A DNA stretch of 64,000 nucleotides from Nitrospira sp. (GTDB lineage: Bacteria > Nitrospirota > Nitrospiria > Nitrospirales > Nitrospiraceae): contig JAHFEW010000012.1 of NCBI GenBank assembly GCA_023248215.1, forward strand, positions 1 through 64,000, in the 5' to 3' direction. The position numbers were made by a program, and so were the translations under genes. Below the pieces are notes generated by a model. That model was not told the DNA's origin. It searched no databases and saw only the letters and a program-made list of their open reading frames with translations. This document shows, piece after piece, positions 43,955 through 53,430 of this stretch. Every line of letters begins with the position of its first letter. Positions within the stretch are counted from its first letter, which is position 1.

Positions 43955-44590
43955 CTAGCTCTTGCCGCCGTCTTTCCCCGAATCCGTCGACCCTACGGGT
44001 TTGAGGCTCTTCAGGGGGCGCGTGATGACTTCATCAATCAGTCCATAGCGTTTTGCTTCCTCGCTCGACATGAAATAGTCCCGCTCGGTATCTTGCGCGA
44101 TCTTGTCGAGAGGTTGTCCGGTGTGTTTGGCCATGATTTCGTTCAGGCGTTCACGAATCTTCAGTATTTCCCGCGCGTGAATATCAATTTCGGTCGCCTG
44201 GCCTTGGAACCCCCCCATCGGTTGATGGATCATGACGCGGGCATTCGGCAAGGCATAGCGCTTGCCCTTCGTGCCGGCTGTTAATAGGAATGCCCCCATG
44301 CTCGCAGCTTGGCCCAAGCAGATCGTGTTAATGGCTGGTTTGACGTATTGCATGGTGTCGTAGATTCCAAGTCCGGCCGTCACGCTTCCGCCGGGAGAAT
44401 TGATATATAGATTGATATCCTTCTCAGGGTCCTCGGCTTCCAGAAACAGCAGTTGCGCGATAATCAGATTCGCGAAGACGTCATCGATTGGTGCGCCGAG
44501 AAAGATGATGCGGTCTTTAAGAAGGCGCGAGTAAATGTCATAGGCACGTTCGCCGCGGTTTGTTTGTTCGATGACAATCGGAACTAGCAT
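43955..44590 (-). CDS. clpP: ATP-dependent Clp protease proteolytic subunit
   Basis: Serine peptidase of 211 residues with the complete triad: Ser in [11 protein letters not shown], His in VMIHQPMGG, Asp in TERDYFM. N-terminal [19 protein letters not shown] is typical of the mature protein, so there is little or no propeptide. Forms the two-ring tetradecamer that works with ClpX, encoded just downstream. A weak AAGGA lies before the ATG. 126 bases separate it from tig. Confidence 0.98.
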   Translation of the reverse strand: MLVPIVIEQTNRGERAYDIYSRLLKDRIIFLGAPIDDVFANLIIAQLLFLEAEDPEKDINLYINSPGGSVTAGLGIYDTMQYVKPAINTICLGQAASMGAFLLTAGTKGKRYALPNARVMIHQPMGGFQGQATEIDIHAREILKIRERLNEIMAKHTGQPLDKIAQDTERDYFMSSEEAKRYGLIDEVITRPLKSLKPVGSTDSGKDGGKS

Positions 44591-44716
44591 TCAGCTGAAT
44601 CCTTTCCGCTAGAGGCCCTACGAGTAGAAACTTCTTATTTTACCATACGTGTGCCGCCTGGATCGGGTGATCACCGCAAGGGAATTCTGCACCGCGAATC
44701 CATGCGGTTGATATCA

Positions 44717-46042
44717 CTATCCTTGAATCATTGCGTGACGATAGACGAAATCCAAAGCTTTGTCGGCCAAGATTCTGGCTTGAAGATCGTCCAGGGTGTC
44801 TTGCCCTCCGGCCTGAATCATGCGGCGGACTTCGTCAACTGAGAGTTTGACTTCTGCGGCGAGTCTCGCAATTTCATGGTCAAGATCTTCGTTCGTGACG
44901 GTAATGCCTTCCTTCGAGGCAAGCGCTTCGAGGATTAACCCAACCTTCACGCGCCGCTCAGCCTCTGGGCGATACTCGTCCTGGAGTTTCGTGATGTCGT
45001 CTGTCCGAGAGGCCACAGGGGAGGTGTCAAGATTGTCGTCGGATTTGCGCTGACGCGATTGCAACTGTTGCCGAACCATGGCCGACAGCTCTCGCTCAAC
45101 CAACGTTCCCGGCAGTTCAAAATGATGGGTTTCCGCCAGTCGTTTTAAAATCGTGTCCTTGTAGGAATCCTCCATATCTTTCTTCAGGGCCCGTTCCATT
45201 TCGGTGCGAAGCTTGTCTCGAATTTCCTGCAAGGATTCGTAGGGGCCGCAGTCCTTTGCGAATTCATCGTCCAGGGCCGGAAGTTGCTTTTGCTTCACCG
45301 ATTGAATGGTACAGCGGAACGTCACGGTTTTGCCCGCGACCCGTGCATCGGGGTGTGTTGGAGGATAGGCTTGCGGGACCGTAATCGTCTCACCGTCCTT
45401 CTTGCCGACAAGATGAGTCTCAATGTCGACGCCCAGAACAGAGGCGTGCGAGCCCATCTTGTGAAGGTGACCCTCCTTGGTCGTTCCGTCAAGCGGGCTG
45501 CCGTCCAACGTCCCTTCAACGTTCAGCACCGCATAGTCACCCTCAGACAATGCCGTTCCTGCCGGAGCAGGATGCAACTGGGCCATTTGCTCGCGGAGAA
45601 CCTCGATAGCTTTTTCAACTTGTTCGTCCGTCACTGTGCGGTGATCCTGTTTGAGGGAGATGGGGTTGGGAGCTTTGTAATCCCGCAGCTCAATCGTCGG
45701 CTTGATTTCAACTGTGGCGGTAAAGCTGAAGGGCGCATCCCTCTTGACTTTTACTCGCTCCAGCGGCGGGATTTCTACCAGCACGGGGACGATTCCTGCT
45801 TGGCGAATGGCTCGATCGTAGTAGTCTGGGACTAGACTACGAATGACGTCCTCTTCGACAGTCTTCGCATAGCGTTTTTCCAATAACTGTAGCGGGGCCT
45901 TGCCAGCGCGGAAGCCGGGGATGTGAACTTGCCGGTTCAATTCAGAATACGCTCGAACAAAGCGCAGGTTGACTTCGTCTGCTGGGACTTCAATCTTAAG
46001 AGCCCGCTTCATGGGGCCGAGTTCGGTCATTTCCAATTTCAT
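44717..46042 (-). CDS. tig: Trigger factor (ribosome-associated chaperone and PPIase)
   Basis: Protein of 441 residues with the three usual domains: N-terminal ribosome-binding domain ending in the signature GFRAGKAPLQLLEKRY (canonical GFRxGKxP), a central FKBP-type PPIase domain (DYAVLNVEGTLDG, PQAYPPTHPDARVAGKTV), and a long helical C-terminal cradle. It meets nascent chains at the ribosome. ATG 46042 is chosen; GTG at 46054 is an alternative, and a strong GGAGG lies just before both. tig-clpP-clpX is a common gene order. Confidence 0.96.
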   Translation of the reverse strand: MKLEMTELGPMKRALKIEVPADEVNLRFVRAYSELNRQVHIPGFRAGKAPLQLLEKRYAKTVEEDVIRSLVPDYYDRAIRQAGIVPVLVEIPPLERVKVKRDAPFSFTATVEIKPTIELRDYKAPNPISLKQDHRTVTDEQVEKAIEVLREQMAQLHPAPAGTALSEGDYAVLNVEGTLDGSPLDGTTKEGHLHKMGSHASVLGVDIETHLVGKKDGETITVPQAYPPTHPDARVAGKTVTFRCTIQSVKQKQLPALDDEFAKDCGPYESLQEIRDKLRTEMERALKKDMEDSYKDTILKRLAETHHFELPGTLVERELSAMVRQQLQSRQRKSDDNLDTSPVASRTDDITKLQDEYRPEAERRVKVGLILEALASKEGITVTNEDLDHEIARLAAEVKLSVDEVRRMIQAGGQDTLDDLQARILADKALDFVYRHAMIQG

Positions 46043-46103
46043 AGGTCTGTTCACGTCCTCCGAGTACGAAAAGTTGTGGGCGTCACGCAGGGTCTGTGAG
46101 AAA

Positions 46104-46186
46104 TGGTGCGAGAGGGGGGACTTGAACCCCCACGGTTACCCACGAGATCCTAAGTCTCGCGCGTCTGCCAGTTCCGCCACTCTCGC
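46104..46186 (-). tRNA. tRNA-Leu (UAG)
   Basis: Minus-strand class II tRNA. Acceptor GCGAGAG pairs with CTCTCGC, with discriminator A and an encoded CCA. Anticodon stem CGAGA/TCTCG encloses loop CTTAGGA, anticodon TAG. GGTTCAAGTCC in the T arm. 62 bases before the tig start on the same strand. Confidence 0.97.
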
Positions 46187-46266
46187 GCGACGCTGACACC
46201 CGGTTGCTCACTGATGATTCATGCGGAATGCGCCTGCGTGTGGAAAGACCCGTTGAATAATGACAT

Positions 46267-46296
46267 TTTGTACCGTCGATCGAGTATACCTGTCAA
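46267..46296 (-). promoter_or_regulatory. Candidate promoter of tRNA-Leu(UAG)/tig
   Basis: On the minus strand TTGACA (rc of 46291-46296), an 18-base spacer and TACAAA (rc of 46267-46272), about 80 bases before the tRNA. It could drive the tRNA and run on into tig-clpP-clpX. Confidence 0.6.
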
Positions 46297-46460
46297 CCCA
46301 TACGCAGGTGGGTGAGGGAACATGAGCCCCGGCACTCTTTACTGGAGGGTGGTCCTTTACTAGTACCACAATGTCCACGAGGGGTATAATAACGAATCAA
46401 GGGTCAGTCCTGGCAAGCGTACCGATGTAAGGCTCTCTCTTCTGGAAGGAGGAACAGTCC

Positions 46461-47546
46461 ATGGAGCGGAGTTGTTCGACTGCCGCAGCAACTTTCCTCA
46501 TCCTTGTGTTTGGAATGTTCTCCTCGGCTTGGGCCTATCGAGACTACTTCACCGAGGAACAAAAGGCACAATTGGGAAGAATTCAAACCGTTCTCGTCGA
46601 TGCCCTTGCCTTGACCGACAAAGGGGCCGGCAATGCCGATGGCATAAGGGAAGTTGTGATGCGTCGCATGGGCGAACTGGGCTATACGGTCAGTGCGGAC
46701 GCCGGCAGTCCCCATGATGTCCTTGTAAGGGTGAAGTGCGAGCAACGCAAGACTTGGGAAGGGACCGCGTCTGCTGGCGGCGACAATGACTTGCCCGACG
46801 CGCCCTCGCGTTTGTGGAAGGGACCGGCCTGTCAGTTGACCTACGACTTGGGAGGCATGAAGATCAAATGGCAGAAAGAGGTCCGGGCTGAGTTCGAAGA
46901 TGCCGTCCAGGCTGCCCAATCAGCTCACGTTGGCGAGCCCGGGTTATATGCGATGAACGCGCTCCGCGACGCGCTAGAAAAGTATGAGTTTCCCTTGTTG
47001 TTGACGGCTGAGTGGGGACAGCCGGATCGGTTGCTGAAATTGTTGGACGCCCCAGAAGCCAGCCAGCTCCGTAAGCTGAAGATCATTTCCTTGTTGGGTG
47101 AAATGGTGGCAGATGAAGCGTTGCCTCGTCTCACGGAGGCACTCAAGGACAAAGATCTGGCCAAGCAAGCTGCTGTGGCGCTGGGCAACATGGGGAAAGA
47201 AGGGATCCCTGTCCTTATCGATATTCTGAAGTACTCGAAACAGCCGGAACTACAAGCGGCCGCGGCAAAAGGGCTGGGCGATCTCGGCAATATACACAGC
47301 GATTCGAGAGTGGTGCCTCCGCTTCTCGAGATGCTGGACGCGCCAGGTATCGACATCACGGTCCAAACGGAGATCGCCTGGGCATTGGGGCGGGTTCCAG
47401 ACAGGCGATCGGTTGAGCCGCTGTTTGCGCTCGACAGAAAACTGCAGAAGATCCGGAAGGACCCCCCTGACCCTCAGATCAGGAAGCTGAAGGAGGCGGT
47501 GTTCTGGTCGATCAAGCAGGTGTATACGGAAGATCAGTATAGCTGA
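46461..47546 (+). CDS. Exported HEAT-repeat protein
   Basis: Protein of 361 residues with a cleavable signal peptide (to SSAWA). Residues about 30-150 are an uncharacterised alpha/beta domain (TVLVDALALTDKGAGNADG, then a VRVKCEQRKTWEG strand). Residues about 190-350 form HEAT repeats (EMVADEALPRLTEALKDKDL, GKEGIPVLIDILKYSKQPEL). Likely periplasmic and involved in protein contacts. GGAAGGAGGAA precedes the ATG. Similar in build to the HEAT lipoprotein at 40.6 kb but clearly a different protein. It stands alone. Confidence 0.8.
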   Translation: MERSCSTAAATFLILVFGMFSSAWAYRDYFTEEQKAQLGRIQTVLVDALALTDKGAGNADGIREVVMRRMGELGYTVSADAGSPHDVLVRVKCEQRKTWEGTASAGGDNDLPDAPSRLWKGPACQLTYDLGGMKIKWQKEVRAEFEDAVQAAQSAHVGEPGLYAMNALRDALEKYEFPLLLTAEWGQPDRLLKLLDAPEASQLRKLKIISLLGEMVADEALPRLTEALKDKDLAKQAAVALGNMGKEGIPVLIDILKYSKQPELQAAAAKGLGDLGNIHSDSRVVPPLLEMLDAPGIDITVQTEIAWALGRVPDRRSVEPLFALDRKLQKIRKDPPDPQIRKLKEAVFWSIKQVYTEDQYS

Positions 47547-47617
47547 GCCGCGATTGACAATCTTCTAGTCGCTCCTTATCGTGCTCCAGGTTAGCCGTCG
47601 CCGGCTTGGAGTACGAG

Positions 47618-49120
47618 ATGAGCGTCTCATCCCCCTCTGCGTCCCCTCATAACTCGCGCGCTGTTTTCGAACACATCGCACTCCAGATGGCCTCCAGCCT
47701 GGATCTTCAAGTCGTGCTGACGACCATCACTCAAGGTCTGGTGGATGAGCTGGATGCTGCCTTCGCGAGGATCTGGCTCTTGGGTCCGGCGGATCTCTGC
47801 GCACACTGTTATAAGGCTGCGGACTGTATGAACCGCGCACGGTGCCTGCATCTGGTTGCCAGCGCCGGGCTGTATGCCAACCTGAACGGTGAGTATCGGC
47901 GCATTCCGCTTGGAGCATTGAAGATCGGCAAGATCGCTCAGGGCTGGGGAGCACTGTACACCAACAATGTATTAGGCGACGATCGATTGCCGAATAAGGA
48001 GTGGATGAAGGATAACCTTCTCCCTTCCTTTGCGGGATTTCCGCTGATGTTCCGTGGCGAACTCCTGGGGTGCTTGCCATGTTCGGACGGCGGCCGCTGA
48101 GGAACCGATGAATTCGGACGTATGGCCGTCTTTGCTCACGAGGCGGCGATTGTCATTAAGAACGCGCAGCTCTTCGAAGAAGTGGAACGCCTGAAGAATC
48201 GGCTCCAGGCGGAGAACCTCTATCTGCGAGAAGAACTAGAACTCCAACACAATTTTGAGGAGATCATTGGCGACAGTCCTGCTATGAAGGCCGTGTTTCG
48301 CAAGGCTGGGCAAGTGGCGCCGACTGATTCGACCGTGTTAATTCTGGGCGAGACTGGGACCGTCAAAGAACTGATCGCACGAGCTATCCACAATCTCAGT
48401 TCCCGTAGGGAACGCGCTCTTGTCAGGGTGAACTGTGCCGCCATCCCCGCCAATCTCGTTGAGAGCGACCTGTTCGGCCATGAAAAGGGATCGTTCACCG
48501 GGGCGTTGTCCAAACGCATCGGCCGGTTTGAATTGGCCGACGGAGGGACGATCCTGCTTGACGAAGTGGGCGAGCTGCCCACTGAGGCCCAAGCCAAACT
48601 GCTACGCGTGCTGCAAGAACGGGAATTCGATCGGGTGGGTAGCCATCATCCAACCCAGGTCAATGTGCGGGTGATCGCCGTGACAAATAGAGATTTACAA
48701 CAAGCGGTGAAGGCCGGGACCTTTCGGGCCAACCTTCTTTATCGCTTGGACGTCTTCCTAATCGAGGTACCGCCGTTGCGTGCGAGGACTTCCGATATTC
48801 CGCTGCTCGTCCGCTTCTACGCCGGCAAGTTTTCGAAAAAGTTCAGCAAACGATTGGAAGATGTCTCGCAGCGCACGATGGAGCGGCTCACGAAGTATGG
48901 GTGGCCCGGGAATGTGCGTGAGTTGGAACATGTCATTGAACGGGCTGCTATTCTCTCCCAAGGGCCCTTACTCCAGATTGACGAATCGTTCCTGAATACA
49001 CAGATGAGTCAGCCGACACCCGCTGGCACGCTTGAAGAAGTTGAGAAGGCCTACATCATCCAAGTGCTCCGAGAGACCGATTGGGTAGTCGAGGGGGATC
49101 AAGGAGCCGCGGTTCGGGTA
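47618..49120 (+). pseudogene. FhlA-like sigma54 activator, inactivated
   Basis: Remnant of a GAF-AAA+-HTH sigma54-dependent activator. The GAF part (47618 to about 48070) has a frame slip near 48070: the expected sequence after GELLG (VLAMFGRRPL) is in another frame. A second slip near 48100 restores the frame, leaving an in-frame TGA at 48098-48100. The AAA+ domain follows (ATG 48122, [20 protein letters not shown]). Walker A reads GETGTVKE: the Gly before Lys is Val (GTC). GSFTGA, the Walker B segment [10 protein letters not shown] and NREL-type motifs are kept. The C-terminal Fis-type HTH begins ([12 protein letters not shown]) but stops at about 49115, where the frame runs into DsrE sequence. 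The gene cannot make a normal activator. Confidence 0.85.
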
Positions 49121-49452
49121 GATCTGAGGCCCTTGGGCGGGTTTTTAATGCCCTTGCCTTGGCCTCCGAATGTAAACAGAAGAGGGACGACGTGGCCGTG
49201 GTCTTCAATGGCACTGGCACACGGTGGCCGGCTGAACTTGCCAAGCTGTCGCATCCGGCCTATGGCCTCTACAATTCGGTTCGCGATGTGGTTCAGGGGG
49301 TATCCTGTGGATGTGCGGCGGTCTTCGGGGCGACAGACGACGTCAAATCGTGCGGGGTGCCGATGGTAAAGGACCATGCGTTGGCCGGGACGGCCGGCCT
49401 CTTGAGTCTGCGCCGGTACCTGGCTGAGGGATGGCATACGGTGGTGTTTTGA
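49111..49452 (+). pseudogene. DsrE-like protein, 5' end lost by fusion
   Basis: The last ~113 residues of a DsrE-family protein ([54 protein letters not shown]) without its first strand and start. Its 5' end is joined, in a different frame, to the end of the FhlA-like gene. A TTG at 49081 could still give a product with 10 foreign residues, so residual expression is not ruled out. DsrE-like proteins act in sulfur relay or small-molecule binding; the conserved Cys in SCGC is present. Confidence 0.8.
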
Positions 49453-49524
49453 GGCGAGTGTCATGAGATGGTCAGGGAGTAGTCTCGCGACCGTTGGCGC
49501 GCTGAAGCTGTATGGAGGGAGACC

Positions 49525-50125
49525 ACGGCGACCAAATTTCTCGATCTGACATGTACCGAATCAGTGCGTCGTGCGCAGAGCGAGTACTACGGGCATACGG
49601 TCAAGATCACTGGTGCGCGTGAACGCGATCTGTTAGGCCAAGGAGAAACCGAGTTCATTGCCGCTCGTGACAGCTTTTACATGGGCACGGTCAGCGAAAG
49701 CGGGTGGCCGTACATTCAGCATCGCGGAGGGTCCCCTGGATTTCTACGGGTCGTGAATCCGACAACCCTGGCGTTCGCCGACTATAAGGGGAATCGACAA
49801 CTGCTTAGTACTGGCAATCTCTCTGTGAATAACCGCGTCGCGTTGTTCCTGATGGACTACCCGAACCGCGACCGGCTGAAGATTCTCGGCCATGCCCGTG
49901 TCGAAGATGCTCGATCCCAACCGGACCTTCTCGCTCAGGTGACGGATCCGGGCACGCGAGCAAGTGTGGAACGTCTGGTGCTCATCGATTTCGGTCTCCT
50001 TTGACTGGAACTGTACGAAGCACATCACGCCACCGTACTCGCTGACAGAGGTCGAAGAGCTGGCCGGTCAGTTCAGAGCACGGATCGCCGAGCTCGAGGC
50101 ACAGCTTCACGCTGTCAAAACATAG
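49525..50125 (+). pseudogene. Pyridoxamine 5'-phosphate oxidase-like flavin protein, disrupted
   Basis: Reading from 49525 gives TKFLDLTCTESVRRAQSEYY and then the FMN-binding core (FYMGTVSESGWPYIQHRGG, TLAFADYKGNRQ, RVALFLMDYPNRDRLKILG). The expected start codon position, after GGAGGGAGACC, holds ACG instead of ATG. Near 49990 a one-base slip truncates the frame (stop at 50002-50004); the original C-terminus continues in another frame (SFDWNCTKHITPPYS) to a TAG at 50123-50125. Thus the start and the frame are both damaged. Starting at GTG 49564 would give 146 residues without the true N-terminus. Confidence 0.8.
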
Positions 50126-50206
50126 GCGACTCTGCTAAGAGAGATGGCGCGCTCTCCGGAAGGATTCGGTATGTGGCATCTTGTGGACGACGTAGGGAGA
50201 GAGTGA

Positions 50207-51475
50207 ATGACAACGAGGGAGACCAAGACCATGAGTCATATCTCACGCAGACGTTTCTTGCAGTTGTCGGCCATGACCGGCGGGGCGCTGGCGTTTAGTG
50301 ATCTGGCCAGCCAGGTCCTTGGGTTGACAGGCAAGGGGTCGGTTGCCTACGCGGCGGAGCCGATCAAGATCGGGATTCTCGATCCGTTGTCGAGCCCCTA
50401 TAAGACGTCCTCAATCCATGATGTGCATGGGGCGAATGTGGCTGTGGACCTCTTCAATAAACGCGGTGGGGTGTTGGGACGTCCGGTGGTCATTCTCGAA
50501 GCCGATGATGCCTCTAACCCTGAACAGGCCGTGACAGTCGCCACCAAGTTTATCAAGGAAGACCGCGTCGATGTCCTCATGGGAACGTTCAATGGCGACT
50601 GTGCTTTAGCCGTCAGTGCGCTGGCGAAGAAGGAAAACAAATTGTTCATGGTTACCGGGTCCGCTCTTCCTGAGCTGACCGGGGTGGCCTGCAACTCGCA
50701 AACATTCGTGTTCATGCCGAACGCATCGATGCTGGCACAGGCTGTGGTTCCGTATCTGGTGAAGGCCTACGGCACCCGCTGGTACATGCTCACGACTAGC
50801 TCATTGGACGGCAAAACCGCAGCGCAGGCTATGGTCACTGCCGCTCAGGCTCATGGAGTTGAATTTGTGGGCGAGGCCCTGATGCCCTTCGGCTCAACGG
50901 ATTTTACCTCGGCGTTGACGGCGGCAAAGGACAAGCATCCGACCCTCATTGTGCTCAATCTCTACGGGTGGGATTTAGTCAATGCGTTGAAGGGCTACAA
51001 CAAGCTGGATCTGGCCAAAGACAAGGTTGGCATCGGCGGCATGATCAGTGGCGAGCAAATTGGCCGTCCCCTGGGCTATGCGAATAATGCGGGAATCTGG
51101 GGCCTCATCTGGGATCCGAAGGTCAACACAGAGGGATCCAGGCGGTTTATTCAGGGTGTGGTCGATAAGTACAACCATACGCCAACGTCGCGCTGCTACC
51201 TTGGCTATGCCGCCATGACGCAGATCTTGGAGGCGATGCAGCGGGTGGGCACCACAGATACCGATGCGCTCATCAAGGCGCTGGAAGGACACGAGTTTGA
51301 TGGTCTAAAGGAAGGACGATCGTATTTCCGGGCCTCCGACCATCAGCATGTGCAGGATGTGCTTGTCGGGGAAGCCTACGGAAAAGAGCTGGGACTCGGT
51401 CATTACAAGATTCTGGCGACGGTTCCCGGCGACAGTGTGGCGTCGGTTGTCAATCAAGGTGCCTGTCGGCTGTGA
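50207..51475 (+). CDS. Tat-exported ABC solute-binding protein (branched-chain amino-acid/amide type)
   Basis: Protein of 422 residues with a twin-arginine signal (SRRRFLQLSAMTGGALAFSD) followed by a type-I periplasmic binding fold of the Peripla_BP_6/LivK-UrtA family (IKIGILDPLSSPYK, DDASNPEQAVTVATKFI). The Tat signal means it is exported folded. Ligand unknown; amides, urea and branched amino acids are typical of the family. No permease or ATPase gene is next to it, so it is an orphan in this window. GGGAGAG precedes the ATG. Confidence 0.88.
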   Translation: MTTRETKTMSHISRRRFLQLSAMTGGALAFSDLASQVLGLTGKGSVAYAAEPIKIGILDPLSSPYKTSSIHDVHGANVAVDLFNKRGGVLGRPVVILEADDASNPEQAVTVATKFIKEDRVDVLMGTFNGDCALAVSALAKKENKLFMVTGSALPELTGVACNSQTFVFMPNASMLAQAVVPYLVKAYGTRWYMLTTSSLDGKTAAQAMVTAAQAHGVEFVGEALMPFGSTDFTSALTAAKDKHPTLIVLNLYGWDLVNALKGYNKLDLAKDKVGIGGMISGEQIGRPLGYANNAGIWGLIWDPKVNTEGSRRFIQGVVDKYNHTPTSRCYLGYAAMTQILEAMQRVGTTDTDALIKALEGHEFDGLKEGRSYFRASDHQHVQDVLVGEAYGKELGLGHYKILATVPGDSVASVVNQGACRL

Positions 51476-51540
51476 GAAATATGCGTAGACGCGATAGGAG
51501 GGAAGCGTCTTCTGCGCGTGATAGTACTGGGGAGACGGGT

Positions 51541-53184
51541 CTAGCGCGAGGAGCTGAGTGCTGCGAGACGAGCGTTGGCACGCGTCGTCTCTCCGGCCGC
51601 TGAAGCGACGGCAGGGCCCTGGACGATGACCAATTCCAGGCGGCGGTTTTTCTGGCGGCCCTGTTCCGTGGCATTGGATGCGAGCGGTCTCGAATCGGCC
51701 AGGCCCACGGCTTTTGTCCTGTCGGCCGGCATCCCACCATTGATCAACGCTCGGCGGGCATTTTCAGCGCGAGCCCAGGAGAGCGCTTTGTTGTCTGGGA
51801 ATGTTTTCTGAAGCGCTTTGCTGATCGCTTGATTATCGGTATGGCCTGCCACCTGCACGAATTTATCAGAGACCTGTCCTAACACGGTGCCGATCCGTTT
51901 CAGCATGGTCATGCCTTCCGGTGTCAGCGTGGCATCACCGGGCGTGAACAGCCAGTTGGTTGCCAACGCAACGGTTAATCGGTTTCCGTCCTGTTTGACG
52001 GTGATGGTTTTCTGTCCCCTGTCGCCTGGCAATACCTTGAGGAGTTCTTCCTTCATGGTAGCGAAGCTTCCATTCCGAGCATCCGATTGCGCGGTGGTTC
52101 CTTGGGCTGGAGGTGCTTTGCGCCCGTCGTCTTTTCCGGACGAGGCCAATTTTTCCGGGGGTGTCTGCCTCGCGATCTCGCTGAGTGACTGCTTGGCTGA
52201 GCCGAGGTCTCTCGTGTGCGGGGCCGATTGAGACAGTACGGTCTCCTGGCCCACGGGAGACACCCGCGGCGATTCGGCTCCGGAGCTATTGGTCGCAGGC
52301 GATCGCTCGACGGACGGGAGGCGTGGTGTCGTCGTTCCTCCATCCCGTTGCGCGGTGGTAAGCTGGCCGCCCGATGCCGGTCTCTCCTGAGCGCCTTTTT
52401 GCCGCGGGAGAAGATCTCGCGTCTTTTCACTGACCCGCTGTTCGAGCGCCGCGATACGGTGCCTCGCCTGATAGACTTCCGCAATCATGGCGTTATATTG
52501 GGGAACCAACTTGTCTCGCTCTAAGAGCCGCGAGCGAACCGCCTCAAACGCTTGCTCTCGCTCCCTGAGTTGCTGATCGAGGGCGGTGATACGTGCCTTC
52601 AAAGAACCGATCGTTGTGGTCGCGGTCTGCAGCTGGGCCGCGAGGCTGTCCCGTTCGGCGGTTCCTGTACGAGTCGCACGGAGATCGGTGTCTTGGCGGG
52701 TGACGTGCGTTTCCAACTCCGCAATTCGGCGCCGGGCAACCTCGAGATCGGCGACGACGGTCGTGTGGGTCTGGAGGGCGGCTAGGTCTTTTTCGCGCGA
52801 TGCCGATTGTTGCTCGAGTGCCGCGATGCGTTGACGGGCCTGATGCAACTCGTTGGTCGTGACAGCCAACTGACCGGTCAGGCGGTCTCGTTCCGGCCCT
52901 AATTTTCTCAAATCGGTGAGCTCTGCTTCTTTGGCGCTGAGCAATTGATCATAGGACGCTGCGACCGGTCGACTCTCGCGATCCCCCAGTTTGCTTTCGA
53001 GGTCGCGAATGCGGTCATGGAATTCGCCAAGTGTGGCCAGCAACTGGCCTCGCTCCTGCTGAAGAGCCAGGAGTTGTATCTCCGCGGGTGAAGGGCTCGA
53101 TGCGATGGGCTGAACACGCGGGGCGGTTTCACATCCCGTGGCGAGGGAACTGAGCACAATGAGCGTCCATGCAGCTCGTCTCAT
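51541..53184 (-). CDS. OmpA-domain coiled-coil lipoprotein, copy 2
   Basis: Protein of 547 residues: lipoprotein signal with lipobox ATGCE (Cys near 18), a coiled-coil region about 35-275 (LLALQQERGQLLATLGEFHD and following heptads), a Ser/Pro-rich linker, and a C-terminal OmpA-like peptidoglycan-binding domain (AGHTDNQAISKALQKTFPDN, then LADSRPLASNATEQGRQKNR). Predicted to stand off the outer membrane and grip peptidoglycan. ATG 53184 has GGGAG eight bases upstream. Related to the next gene in domain plan. Confidence 0.85.
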   Translation of the reverse strand: MRRAAWTLIVLSSLATGCETAPRVQPIASSPSPAEIQLLALQQERGQLLATLGEFHDRIRDLESKLGDRESRPVAASYDQLLSAKEAELTDLRKLGPERDRLTGQLAVTTNELHQARQRIAALEQQSASREKDLAALQTHTTVVADLEVARRRIAELETHVTRQDTDLRATRTGTAERDSLAAQLQTATTTIGSLKARITALDQQLREREQAFEAVRSRLLERDKLVPQYNAMIAEVYQARHRIAALEQRVSEKTRDLLPRQKGAQERPASGGQLTTAQRDGGTTTPRLPSVERSPATNSSGAESPRVSPVGQETVLSQSAPHTRDLGSAKQSLSEIARQTPPEKLASSGKDDGRKAPPAQGTTAQSDARNGSFATMKEELLKVLPGDRGQKTITVKQDGNRLTVALATNWLFTPGDATLTPEGMTMLKRIGTVLGQVSDKFVQVAGHTDNQAISKALQKTFPDNKALSWARAENARRALINGGMPADRTKAVGLADSRPLASNATEQGRQKNRRLELVIVQGPAVASAAGETTRANARLAALSSSR

Positions 53185-53339
53185 AAGCGCGCTCCCTTGT
53201 ACAGGCGGGCAGGTGGTGTGGATCGCGCGAGGCCGACAGTCGTTCGGCAGAAACCACAGCGGGCAGCAGGAGGAGGCGACTGGGGCCAAGCTGACAGATG
53301 TTGATCAGCTGGTCTGAACAATGCGTGCCTAGCGAATGT

Positions 53340-53397
53340 GGTTAAAATAATGCACGCCCCAAGAACACGCAAGGCACTCTAACGTGTTCTTGGGGCG
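53340..53397 (-). terminator. Strong hairpin terminator between the two OmpA-like genes
   Basis: CGCCCCAAGAACACG at 53355-53369 and its exact complement at 53383-53397 form a 15-base stem with a 13-base loop. On the minus strand a moderately T-rich stretch (TTATTTTAA) follows. It sits 34 bases after the stop of the upstream OmpA-type gene. Confidence 0.75.
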
Positions 53398-53430
53398 GAT
53401 GCAAGACCGCGGCGTCCCGCCGCTCGGTTG

